Origin: Atopobium sp. | GTDB taxonomy: Bacteria > Actinomycetota > Coriobacteriia > Coriobacteriales > Atopobiaceae | Reading direction: 5' to 3' | Assembly: GCA_018376005.1 (NCBI GenBank) | Contig: JAHACE010000016.1 | Span: 1-11,541, forward strand | Length of the DNA: 11,541 nucleotides | Shown: positions 6,632 through 11,541 of the stretch, one piece after another | How the letters are laid out: the number at the start of each line of letters is the position of its first letter | Numbering within the stretch: the stretch's first letter is position 1 | Notes under the pieces: model-generated | What the model was told of the DNA's origin: nothing | The model's database searches: none | The model's input: the letters and a program-made list of their open reading frames with translations, nothing else | Position numbers and translations under genes: made by a program

Positions 6632-7267
6632 ATGCAGAGCGCAGATCACACTTTGGCGAGAAAATCGGTGAACCTTGAAGCAGAGTCTACTGTTGGCTCT
6701 GCTTCAAGGTTTCCGTTTCCAACTCGTGAGCTTGCACGTAAAGAGCTCTCGTGGGATCGCTTTGCTACTCGAATTCCTGAAGAGGATAAAGAGCGCGTGA
6801 TTGATTTGGCTTGGTCAAAGGGTGAGCGCGCTGCGCATATGGTGTTTGAGGAGTCAAACGGTCAAAGTGATTTCTTTAAAATCTGCAAAGATGCAGGCAT
6901 GACAATTATCAAAAAAGATATTGATTGTGTGTATGGAAACCAGCGTTATTTCAGCGATTATGTTTCTGGTACAAAAGAAATCACACTCTATGAGCAGTCA
7001 TGCGCGTTGTGGGCAAAACAAAATCAACTTGAGCCGCATGAAGCTCAAAACCTCATTCTGATGCATGAGTTTTTTCATGTCTTGGAGACGACGCGACTTG
7101 GATTAACCAGCAAAGAATATACCGTTCCACTTATTACTATTGGTCCTTGTAAGCTGGGAAAAACAGGCATTCATGCACTATCTGAAATTGCCGCGCATGC
7201 GTTTACCAATACTTACTACGAATTGCTACATAACATTTCTGGCACAGGAGGAAACAATGAATCATAA
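6632..7267 (+). CDS. Small zinc-metalloprotein with HEFFH motif (possibly ImmA/IrrE-like)
   Basis: Up to 211 aa, not assignable to a named family from sequence alone. It contains LILMHEFFHVLE (141-152), a classic HExxH zinc site with ligands H145 and H149 and catalytic E146. A second element, SEIAAHAFTNTYY (184-196), gives a likely third ligand E185 in an ExxAxxF setting like that of ImmA/IrrE-type gluzincins. No signal peptide or membrane span is seen, so it should be cytoplasmic. The start is doubtful. ATG 6632 lies 6 bases after the hydantoinase stop with no clear ribosome binding site, and GTG 6668 has only a weak GGCGAG ahead. A perfect 15-bp hairpin (6671-6711) lies across codons 14-27, so the first 27 residues may not be translated. 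The 3' end overlaps the FAD gene by 11 bases, implying coupling. It could be a peptidase, an amidase or a regulator-cleaving protease. Confidence 0.75.
   Translation: MQSADHTLARKSVNLEAESTVGSASRFPFPTRELARKELSWDRFATRIPEEDKERVIDLAWSKGERAAHMVFEESNGQSDFFKICKDAGMTIIKKDIDCVYGNQRYFSDYVSGTKEITLYEQSCALWAKQNQLEPHEAQNLILMHEFFHVLETTRLGLTSKEYTVPLITIGPCKLGKTGIHALSEIAAHAFTNTYYELLHNISGTGGNNES
6671..6711 (+). terminator. Perfect 15-bp hairpin at the 5' end of the zinc-motif gene
   Basis: AACCTTGAAGCAGAG (6671-6685) and CTCTGCTTCAAGGTT (6697-6711) are exact reverse complements around an 11-base loop, followed by a modest pyrimidine run (TTTCCGTTTCC, 6710-6720). It looks like a terminator or attenuator placed 45 bases after the hydantoinase stop, but it lies inside the open reading frame of the next gene. 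It may be a weak terminator, an mRNA processing or stability hairpin, or a translational control element. Confidence 0.6.
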
Positions 7268-8636
7268 AGAGATTACCTGGAACAACCTACAGATTCCTGT
7301 TGTTGGAAGCTTTGATGTGGTCATTATTGGCGGCGGCGTTTCTGGATCTGCTTGTGGAATTCGCTGCGTCAACGAGGGTCTCTCTACACTTATTGTGGAC
7401 AAGTCAAATCTGCTTGGGGGCTCTGCTACACGAGCGCTTGTGTGCCCTATGATGCCGTCATATGTGCGCCATCTGCCAGTTCTTTCTACCATCGAGCAGC
7501 AGCTCTTGGCTTCAGGTGACGCTACGCGTGACGATTACACTACCATGATCTGGTTTGCTCCTGAGCGTTTGGGAGAAGTGTATGAGCAGCTCTACACCAC
7601 TAAAGGTGGACAAATCCTCTATGACACGTCTCTCGTAGCTGCGGTTCTATCTGATGCCGGTGACGAGAAAACCATCACACATGTTATTCTCGCCTCAACA
7701 GAAGGTTTAATCGCAGTAGCTGCTCAAACATGGATTGACGCATCGGGCGACGCGGTTTTATCCCGAGCCGCTGGTGTTCCAGTTGCAGCTGGTGATGAGG
7801 ACGGCATAAATCAGGTCTGCAGCCTGCGTTTTACTATGGGCGGAATTGATGTTGAGCGCTATAGGGAGTACGTGCTCTCACTTGATGATCACTTCTCGCC
7901 ATTGGTTGAAGGATATTTCTTTGAGTCCGCGATGGTAGCGGGTAAGAATTTTAAGCTGGAGCCAAAGTTTCGCGAGGGAATTGAAGCAGGTATTCTTGAA
8001 GAAGAGGACTTGCGCTATTACCAGATTTTCTCGCTTCCTGGAAAACCAGGTTGCATGGCGCTGAACTGTCCACATATTGCAAGCATGCGTACAAACACCT
8101 CGGGAGCGGCGCGTTCTAATGCAACAGTTGAGGCGCATGCGCGCATTCGTCGACTGGTAACGTTCTTACAGCGTATGATGCCTGGATTTGAACAAAGCTA
8201 CCTTATGGAGCAAGCTTCGCTGTTGGGTGTCCGTGAGAGCTGGCGTGTTGAAGGTCAGACAATGCTTACCGAGGAAGATTACGTCAACCAGGCTCGATTT
8301 GACGACGGTCTTGTTCGCGGCGATTGGTACATTGACGTTCACTCCAATAAGGGTGGACTCTTCCACAAAAACACCTACGAGCAGGGTGACTATTACGAGA
8401 TTCCATTCCGGTCGATGGTCACCAAACACATCAATAACCTGGGCGTTATTGGACGTTGCATCTCTACGACGTTTTTGATGCAGGCAAGTGTTCGCATTAT
8501 CCCAACAGTCACTGATATGGGAGATGCTATGGGCACGGCATGTGCTCTGGCAAAACAGACGTCAACACCACTCGCTCAGCTAGATGGCGTGGCGGTCCGT
8601 GCTGAAGTTGAACAAATGAAACCTGTGAATTCATAA
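7257..8636 (+). CDS. FAD-dependent oxidoreductase (PF12831 FAD_oxidored type)
   Basis: 459-aa flavoprotein. The Rossmann FAD site is FDVVIIGGGVSGSACG (19-34) with the acidic ribose-binding end at LIVDKSNLLGGSAT (45-58). The family's later signatures follow: WIDASGDAVLSRAAGVP (159-175), GVRESWRVEGQTMLTEEDY (324-342), and an extended C-terminal FAD motif at 380-431 containing EIPFRSMV, IGRCIST, MQASVRIIPT and MGDAMGTACALA. The ATG at 7257 was chosen because it has CAGGAGGAAACA directly upstream and starts just before the FAD fold; an in-frame ATG at 7140 would add 39 residues that merely shadow the previous gene. It overlaps that gene by 11 bases. It probably oxidises or desaturates the cassette's substrate; the electron acceptor is unknown. 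No signal peptide, so cytoplasmic. Confidence 0.92.
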   Translation: MNHKEITWNNLQIPVVGSFDVVIIGGGVSGSACGIRCVNEGLSTLIVDKSNLLGGSATRALVCPMMPSYVRHLPVLSTIEQQLLASGDATRDDYTTMIWFAPERLGEVYEQLYTTKGGQILYDTSLVAAVLSDAGDEKTITHVILASTEGLIAVAAQTWIDASGDAVLSRAAGVPVAAGDEDGINQVCSLRFTMGGIDVERYREYVLSLDDHFSPLVEGYFFESAMVAGKNFKLEPKFREGIEAGILEEEDLRYYQIFSLPGKPGCMALNCPHIASMRTNTSGAARSNATVEAHARIRRLVTFLQRMMPGFEQSYLMEQASLLGVRESWRVEGQTMLTEEDYVNQARFDDGLVRGDWYIDVHSNKGGLFHKNTYEQGDYYEIPFRSMVTKHINNLGVIGRCISTTFLMQASVRIIPTVTDMGDAMGTACALAKQTSTPLAQLDGVAVRAEVEQMKPVNS

Positions 8637-8651
8637 TTGCTGTTTAAGAAT

Positions 8652-8677
8652 TGTGGAAGCTGTGATAAACTTCTACA
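8652..8677 (+). promoter_or_regulatory. Candidate tRNA promoter element within a short hairpin
   Basis: TGTGATAAA (8661-8669) could be an extended -10 element for the tRNA at 8683, though no good -35 is visible. It sits in the loop of an 8-bp hairpin, TGTGGAAG (8652-8659) with CTTCTACA (8670-8677), containing one G-T pair. No T-tract follows, so termination of the FAD gene here is doubtful. Confidence 0.3.
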
Positions 8678-8682
8678 GTCAC

Positions 8683-8758
8683 GGGCGATTGGCGCAGCGG
8701 CTAGCGCAGGTGCTTTACACGCACAAGGCCGGGAGTTCAAATCTCTCATCGCCCACCA
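8683..8758 (+). tRNA. tRNA-Val (anticodon UAC)
   Basis: 76-base cloverleaf. Acceptor stem GGGCGAT (8683-8689) pairs perfectly with ATCGCCC (8748-8754), followed by discriminator A and an encoded CCA (8756-8758). The D stem is GCGC/GCGC (8692-8695 and 8704-8707). The anticodon arm GGTGC-TTTACAC-GCACA has anticodon TAC at 8716-8718, reading valine codons, with one G-A mismatch at the top of the stem. The T arm is GGGAG-TTCAAAT-CTCTC. A terminator follows 9 bases later, so it can end as a single-tRNA transcript. Confidence 0.97.
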
Positions 8759-8767
8759 TGGAACCTC

Positions 8768-8796
8768 ACGCGACGCCTTTGGGTGTCGCGTTTTTT
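8768..8796 (+). terminator. Intrinsic terminator after tRNA-Val
   Basis: ACGCGACGCC (8768-8777) pairs with GGTGTCGCGT (8782-8791) with one G-T wobble and a 4-base TTTG loop, followed by the T-tract 8791-8796. It ends the tRNA transcript, and possibly read-through from the cassette, just ahead of the rph start region. Confidence 0.92.
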
Positions 8797-8808
8797 CTTA
8801 GGAGTGTA

Positions 8809-9469
8809 ATGGATAACCAGGTAGAGACCGCCACGGAGCGTGCGCGCTCGTTACACACGCGTCCTTTGCACCGCTACCGTCGAAGAGGGCGTTCCTGCAT
8901 GGCGACGCAGTTCTCGCGCGGGTTGGGTCACGGCTGAATATGCCATGTTACCTGCGTCAACCAACCGCCGCACCAAACGAGAGCGCGCCAACCGCAAGGG
9001 TCGCTCCATGGAGATTGAGCGCCTGATCGGCCGCTCTCTACGCTCCGTTGTTGACCTCAATCGCTTGGGCGAGTACACCATCACGCTGGACTGCGACGTA
9101 CTTCAGGCAGACGGCGGCACCAGAACCGCCAGCATCACGGGCGCATGGGTGGCACTCCACGACGCACTCTACTCACTTGTCGAGAAGGACATTCTCCCCA
9201 GACTTCCTCTTACAGGCCAGGTAGCTGCGATTTCTATGGGATATGTGAATGGCAAGCCGCTGCTGGACCTTGACTATCCCGAGGATTCTCACGCTGACAT
9301 TGACATGAACCTTGTCGGAACAGAAACTGGACAGATAATTGAAGTACAAGGAACAGGCGAGGGAGGTCCGTTTGATCGCGAGCAACTCAACCAGCTGCTC
9401 GATCTTGGTCAGGCAGGCATCGCTCACCTTGTTGACCTGCAAAATCAAGTGACTGGATTTAGGGAGTAA
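8809..9469 (+). pseudogene. rph: RNase PH, N-terminal coding region missing and frameshifted
   Basis: RNase PH is a phosphorolytic 3'-5' exoribonuclease that trims tRNA 3' ends. The body is clear in the frame of 8840: TRVLCTATVEEGVPAW (6-21), AGWVTAEYAMLPAST (27-41), GRSMEIERLIGRSLR (54-68), DCDVLQADGGTRTASITGA (84-102) with the phosphate-binding arginine, and DIDMNLV (153-159). The usual first 30 or so residues, with the LRPV and AEGS elements, are absent. The best start, ATG 8809 with AGGAG at 8800-8804, is out of frame with the body and gives only 42 residues before TGA at 8935. Translation from GTG 8840 would yield 209 aa (E. coli has 238), with no usable ribosome binding site. This suggests a deletion near 8835-8855 that shifted the frame, or a sequence error. 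It overlaps the Shine-Dalgarno region of rdgB and so may still be transcribed. Confidence 0.75.
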
Positions 9470-9471
9470 CC

Positions 9472-10122
9472 ATGAGTCAAAATAGTGATAATCAGGGTTC
9501 TAACGCTGTGACCTTTGATCCAAATACAACCGTGGTAGTTGCAACGGGCAACGCTCACAAACTTGTTGAGATTGAAGCTATCCTCTCTAAGGTAATGCCT
9601 GGTATAAGCTTTGTAGCGCTTGGTCAGCTGGGCGATTTTCCTGATCCAGAGGAGAACGGCCAGACGTTCCGTGACAACGCTCTGATTAAGGCAATGGCTG
9701 CGCTTGACGAGGTAGATTGTGTAGCAGCTATTGCGGACGACTCCGGCATTTGCGTTGACGCTCTGGACGGAGCACCTGGAATCTATTCTGCTCGTTATGC
9801 TGGCGAGCATGGCAATGATGCTGCAAACAATCAGAAGCTTTTGACTGAGCTTGCTGACGTTGCCGATGAGGACCGCACTGCTCGCTTCCACTCCACCGTT
9901 GCTCTGGTCTATAGAGACGGGTCTGTGCTGGTAGGAGAGGGTGACTGTGAGGGCGTTATTGGCCACGAGCCAAAGGGTCACAACGGCTTTGGCTACGACC
10001 CACTCTTCTGGCCAGAGGATGCTCCAGGCAAGACCATGGCAGAGCTTGAGCCTGACGAGAAGAACGCTATATCGCATCGTTTCCATGCTCTGCAGAATCT
10101 TTCCAACCAGATTCAGGGATAG
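9472..10122 (+). CDS. rdgB: Non-canonical purine NTP pyrophosphatase (RdgB/HAM1 family)
   Basis: 216-aa house-cleaning enzyme that hydrolyses dITP, ITP and XTP to monophosphates and pyrophosphate, keeping deaminated purines out of nucleic acids. Family motifs are in order: VVATGNAHKLVEI (22-34), ADDSGICVDAL.GAPGIYSARYAG (88-111) with the conserved DD/SG metal and base region, KGHNGFGYDPLFW (168-180), and ELEPDEKNAISHR (191-203). Length is slightly above the family norm because of a polar N-terminal tail of about 18 residues. The ATG at 9472 is two bases after the rph stop and uses GGGAG inside the rph end; rph-rdgB is a common pairing. It appears fully intact although its neighbour rph is damaged. 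An 11-bp repeat array and a terminator lie in its 3' region. Confidence 0.95.
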   Translation: MSQNSDNQGSNAVTFDPNTTVVVATGNAHKLVEIEAILSKVMPGISFVALGQLGDFPDPEENGQTFRDNALIKAMAALDEVDCVAAIADDSGICVDALDGAPGIYSARYAGEHGNDAANNQKLLTELADVADEDRTARFHSTVALVYRDGSVLVGEGDCEGVIGHEPKGHNGFGYDPLFWPEDAPGKTMAELEPDEKNAISHRFHALQNLSNQIQG

Positions 10123-10140
10123 ACACGGCGTAGGTTTCGC

Positions 10141-10321
10141 GTCAGATTTGCGTCAGGGTCATGTCAGGTTTGCGTCAGATTTCTGACAGATAACTGCCGC
10201 TATGTCAGACTCACGTCAGAATCACGACAGATTCCTGACAGAAAACTACCGCCGCGTTAGATTTGCGTCGGCTTCACATCAGAAACACGTCAGAATCGCA
10301 ACAGAATAGCGACAGAAACAC
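10141..10321. repeat. Array of fifteen degenerate 11-bp tandem repeats
   Basis: The stretch divides without gaps into fifteen units: thirteen of exactly 11 bp and two of 19 bp (13x11 + 2x19 = 181). The consensus is about GTCAGATTTGC; positions 3-5 (CAG) are nearly invariant, position 6 is A in twelve units, and position 2 is T or A. Examples are GTCAGATTTGC (10141), GTCAGAATCAC (10215) and GACAGAAACAC (10311). The long units at 10185 (GACAGATAACTGCCGCTAT) and 10237 (GACAGAAAACTACCGCCGC) share the same 8-bp extension pattern and lie 52 bp apart. A weak extra unit may sit at 10130-10140. An 11-bp step is close to one DNA helical turn, so the CAGA cores fall on one face. It lies between the rdgB stop and the terminator at 10339, so it may be transcribed as a 3' UTR. 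It does not look coding. Confidence 0.85.
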
Positions 10322-10338
10322 GCCATATAACAGGTCAA

Positions 10339-10386
10339 AACCGGTCAGCGAGATATTTGTTCTTCTCGCCGACCGGTTACTTTTTT
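10339..10386 (+). terminator. Intrinsic terminator downstream of rdgB
   Basis: AACCGGTC (10339-10346) pairs with GACCGGTT (10371-10378) and GCGAGA (10348-10353) with TCTCGC (10364-10369), separated by one A-C mismatch and closed by a 10-base loop. The T-tract at 10381-10386 follows after two bases. It probably ends the rph-rdgB transcript. The truncated nagB homology begins about 22 bases beyond the T-tract. Confidence 0.88.
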
Positions 10387-10401
10387 GCTTGCTTCAAATA
10401 A

Positions 10402-11067
10402 ATTATTCTGAAGCCAAATTGCGTCCTTGGTCTGGCAACTGGTTCAACGCCAATTGGCACCTATGCTCAGCTCGCTGATTGGTGCAAGAGGGGAGACCTG
10501 GACTTTTCGCAGGTTTCTACGTATAACCTTGACGAGTACCGCGGTCTTTCTCACGACGATCCTCAGAGCTATCACTATTTCATGCGCAAAAACCTCTTTG
10601 ACCTGGTAAATATTGATCTTGAGAACACTCATGTGCCCGACGGCTCTAATCCTGACGTCGAGGCAGCTTGCGCCGAGTACGATAGGCTTGTTGCTAAAGC
10701 CGGCTATCCTGACCTGCAGCTTCTTGGTATTGGTCACAACGGTCACATTGGCTTCAACGAGCCCGACGACCATTTCTCCAAGGGTACGCACTGCGTTGAC
10801 CTCACCGAGAGCACCATTCAGGCAAACAGCCGACTGTTCGAGCGCATGGAGGACGTCCCTCGTCAGGCTTACACCATGGGCACGCAGACCATCATGTTCG
10901 CGCGCAGCATTCTGATTGTGGCTAGCGGTGAGGACAAGGCTAAGGCTGTTTACGACATGTGCTTTGGCAACGTTTCGCCTCAGTGCCCAGCCTCTATCCT
11001 GCAGCTTCACACTAACTGCACCGTTATTGCTGATGAGGCCGCCCTCTCGCTCTGCCCAGCTAAGTAA
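10402..11067 (+). pseudogene. nagB: Glucosamine-6-phosphate deaminase, 5'-truncated
   Basis: NagB converts glucosamine-6-phosphate to fructose-6-phosphate and ammonia in amino-sugar catabolism. The open frame follows a TAA at 10399 and matches NagB from about 10408: LKPNCVLGLATGSTPIGTY, then YNLDEYRGLSHDDPQSYH (the DEY aspartate is catalytic), then GIGHNGHIGFNEP (residues 109-121 of the frame) with the catalytic His and Glu, then QAYTMGTQTIM and the C-terminal PASILQLHTNCTVIADEAA. The frame has 221 residues against about 242 in B. subtilis, missing roughly the first 25. No ATG, GTG or TTG occurs in frame before ATG 10582, far inside the protein, and no ribosome binding site or promoter fits between the terminator and 10408. 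So the gene has lost its start region or the sequence has a gap. The rest is intact without internal stops, suggesting recent loss. Confidence 0.75.
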
Positions 11068-11079
11068 GGTCTGGTCGGT

Positions 11080-11112
11080 CCAAAAAGCATCCAAAAGGTA
11101 TCCAAAGGGCAT
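11080..11112. repeat. Three 11-bp tandem repeats after nagB
   Basis: CCAAAAAGCAT (11080-11090), CCAAAAGGTAT (11091-11101) and CCAAAGGGCAT (11102-11112) are consecutive 11-bp units differing at only two or three positions each. They begin 12 bases after the nagB stop and precede its terminator. The unit sequence differs from the 10141 array but the period is the same. Confidence 0.65.
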
Positions 11113-11157
11113 CTTGAAGGCTCTTTAAAAGCTTTAAATAGCATCTGCCGAGAAAAC

Positions 11158-11190
11158 AAAACTCCCATTCAGGTGAATGGGAGTTTTTTT
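11158..11190. terminator. Bidirectional intrinsic terminator
   Basis: ACTCCCATTCA (11161-11171) and TGAATGGGAGT (11174-11184) are perfect reverse complements; in RNA the inner pairs open to form the loop. A T-tract runs 11184-11190 on the + strand and an A-rich run precedes it (11153-11161), so it can stop transcripts from nagB and from the convergent - strand gene. Confidence 0.92.
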
Positions 11191-11274
11191 CTTGCAGTTT
11201 ATGATATGTAAGCGTTGTATGTGCACGTTTAGTGGCGCTCCGCAAGTGCGCATTTATTGGAGCTCCGAAAAATA

Positions 11275-11541
11275 TTAATAGTCCTTGAAGTAACGACTGA
11301 GAGCAAAAAGGACCTGGTAGTTAAGGCCAAGCACATAGTCGCCGTTATTGGTATGAACCGTGCGAAGCGTAAACTCAAGATTGTCACCAATCGTGATTTT
11401 ATCGCCATCTTTTTTGCCAACACGAGACATATCACCAGTTGAAAGTGGGAAAACTCTACCGGCTGGATTGACCGAAGTAACAAAGAATATAAAAGGCTCG
11501 ACGGCGTTTTCACCAGGGTTAATGTGCAACTGTTTGAAAAT
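11275..11541 (-). CDS. C-terminal part of an unrecognised protein, runs off window
   Basis: The - strand frame is open from the window edge to TAA at 11275-11277, giving 88 residues that begin IFKQLHINPGENAVEPFIFF and end LFALSRYFKDY. A TTG at 11527-11529 could be a start, but the frame continues upstream without a stop, so this is more likely the tail of a longer protein. The composition (alternating polar and hydrophobic residues, NPG, NNGD and KKDGDKI turns) suggests a beta-rich domain. No motif allowed a family call. It is convergent with nagB and shares the bidirectional terminator at 11158-11190. The 84 bases between hold nothing else obvious. Confidence 0.6.
   Translation of the reverse strand: MFKQLHINPGENAVEPFIFFVTSVNPAGRVFPLSTGDMSRVGKKDGDKITIGDNLEFTLRTVHTNNGDYVLGLNYQVLFALSRYFKDY

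Noticed and set aside
7140..7256. Upstream ATG giving a 39-residue longer FAD oxidoreductase
   Set aside because: The extra residues are the out-of-frame reading of the preceding zinc-motif gene, and ATG 7257 has an excellent ribosome site.
8683..8758. tRNA gene as a phage or island attachment site
   Set aside because: No integrase, no direct repeat of the tRNA 3' end and no island-like block seen in the window.
8653..8937. 94-residue open frame on the + strand across the tRNA
   Set aside because: It runs through tRNA-Val and its terminator; only the part from ATG 8809 is relevant, as the stranded start of rph.
10141..10321. CRISPR array interpretation of the repeats
   Set aside because: Units are 11 bp with no unique spacers and no cas genes nearby; it is a contiguous tandem array.
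11231..11267. Imperfect direct repeat GGCGCTCCG / GGAGCTCCG
   Set aside because: Short, two copies only, no supporting context.

Overview
The window looks like chromosome from a moderate-GC actinobacterium of the class Coriobacteriia, most likely an Atopobiaceae member (Atopobium, Lancefieldella or Olsenella type). This is inferred from the flavour of the RNase PH, NagB and HAD proteins and from the strong GGAGG ribosome binding sites; it was not tested by a search. Almost everything is on the + strand; only a partial gene at the right edge is on the - strand. No integrase, transposase or CRISPR array was seen.

Layout. Positions 27-1683 hold two tandem Cof-type HAD phosphatases one base apart. 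Positions 1690-1830 hold a candidate promoter and a perfect 10-bp inverted repeat that looks like an operator. It lies just ahead of a ROK-type repressor (1831-2892) whose sugar-binding and zinc motifs are gone. A leader with two inverted repeats (2958-3060) precedes a four-gene cassette: a 433-aa polytopic permease (3081-4382), a hydantoinase/oxoprolinase-family ATP-dependent enzyme (4478-6625), a small protein with an HEFFH zinc motif (6632-7267) and a PF12831-type FAD oxidoreductase (7257-8636). A strong intrinsic terminator sits between the first two cassette genes. A second perfect 15-bp hairpin lies at the front of the small zinc-motif gene. Together these suggest uptake and breakdown of an unknown small, perhaps cyclic-amide, compound under a local repressor. 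No hydantoinase B partner is present.

Positions 8683-8796 are tRNA-Val(UAC) and its terminator. They are followed by an rph gene that lacks the coding sequence for about 30 N-terminal residues and is out of frame with its own start codon, then by an intact rdgB/HAM1-type pyrophosphatase (9472-10122).

Between rdgB and its terminator lies an unusual array of fifteen degenerate repeats of exactly 11 bp (10141-10321). Two of its units carry the same kind of 8-bp extension. Downstream, nagB (glucosamine-6-phosphate deaminase) is also cut at its 5' end: homology begins about 22 bases after a terminator T-tract, with no start codon or promoter. A bidirectional terminator (11158-11190) separates nagB from the C-terminal end of an unrecognised - strand gene running off the window.

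Main items for a second look: the 11-bp array, the hydantoinase/metalloprotein/FAD cassette with its two internal hairpins, the ROK repressor with an eroded ligand domain, and the two 5'-truncated housekeeping genes within 1.6 kb of each other.
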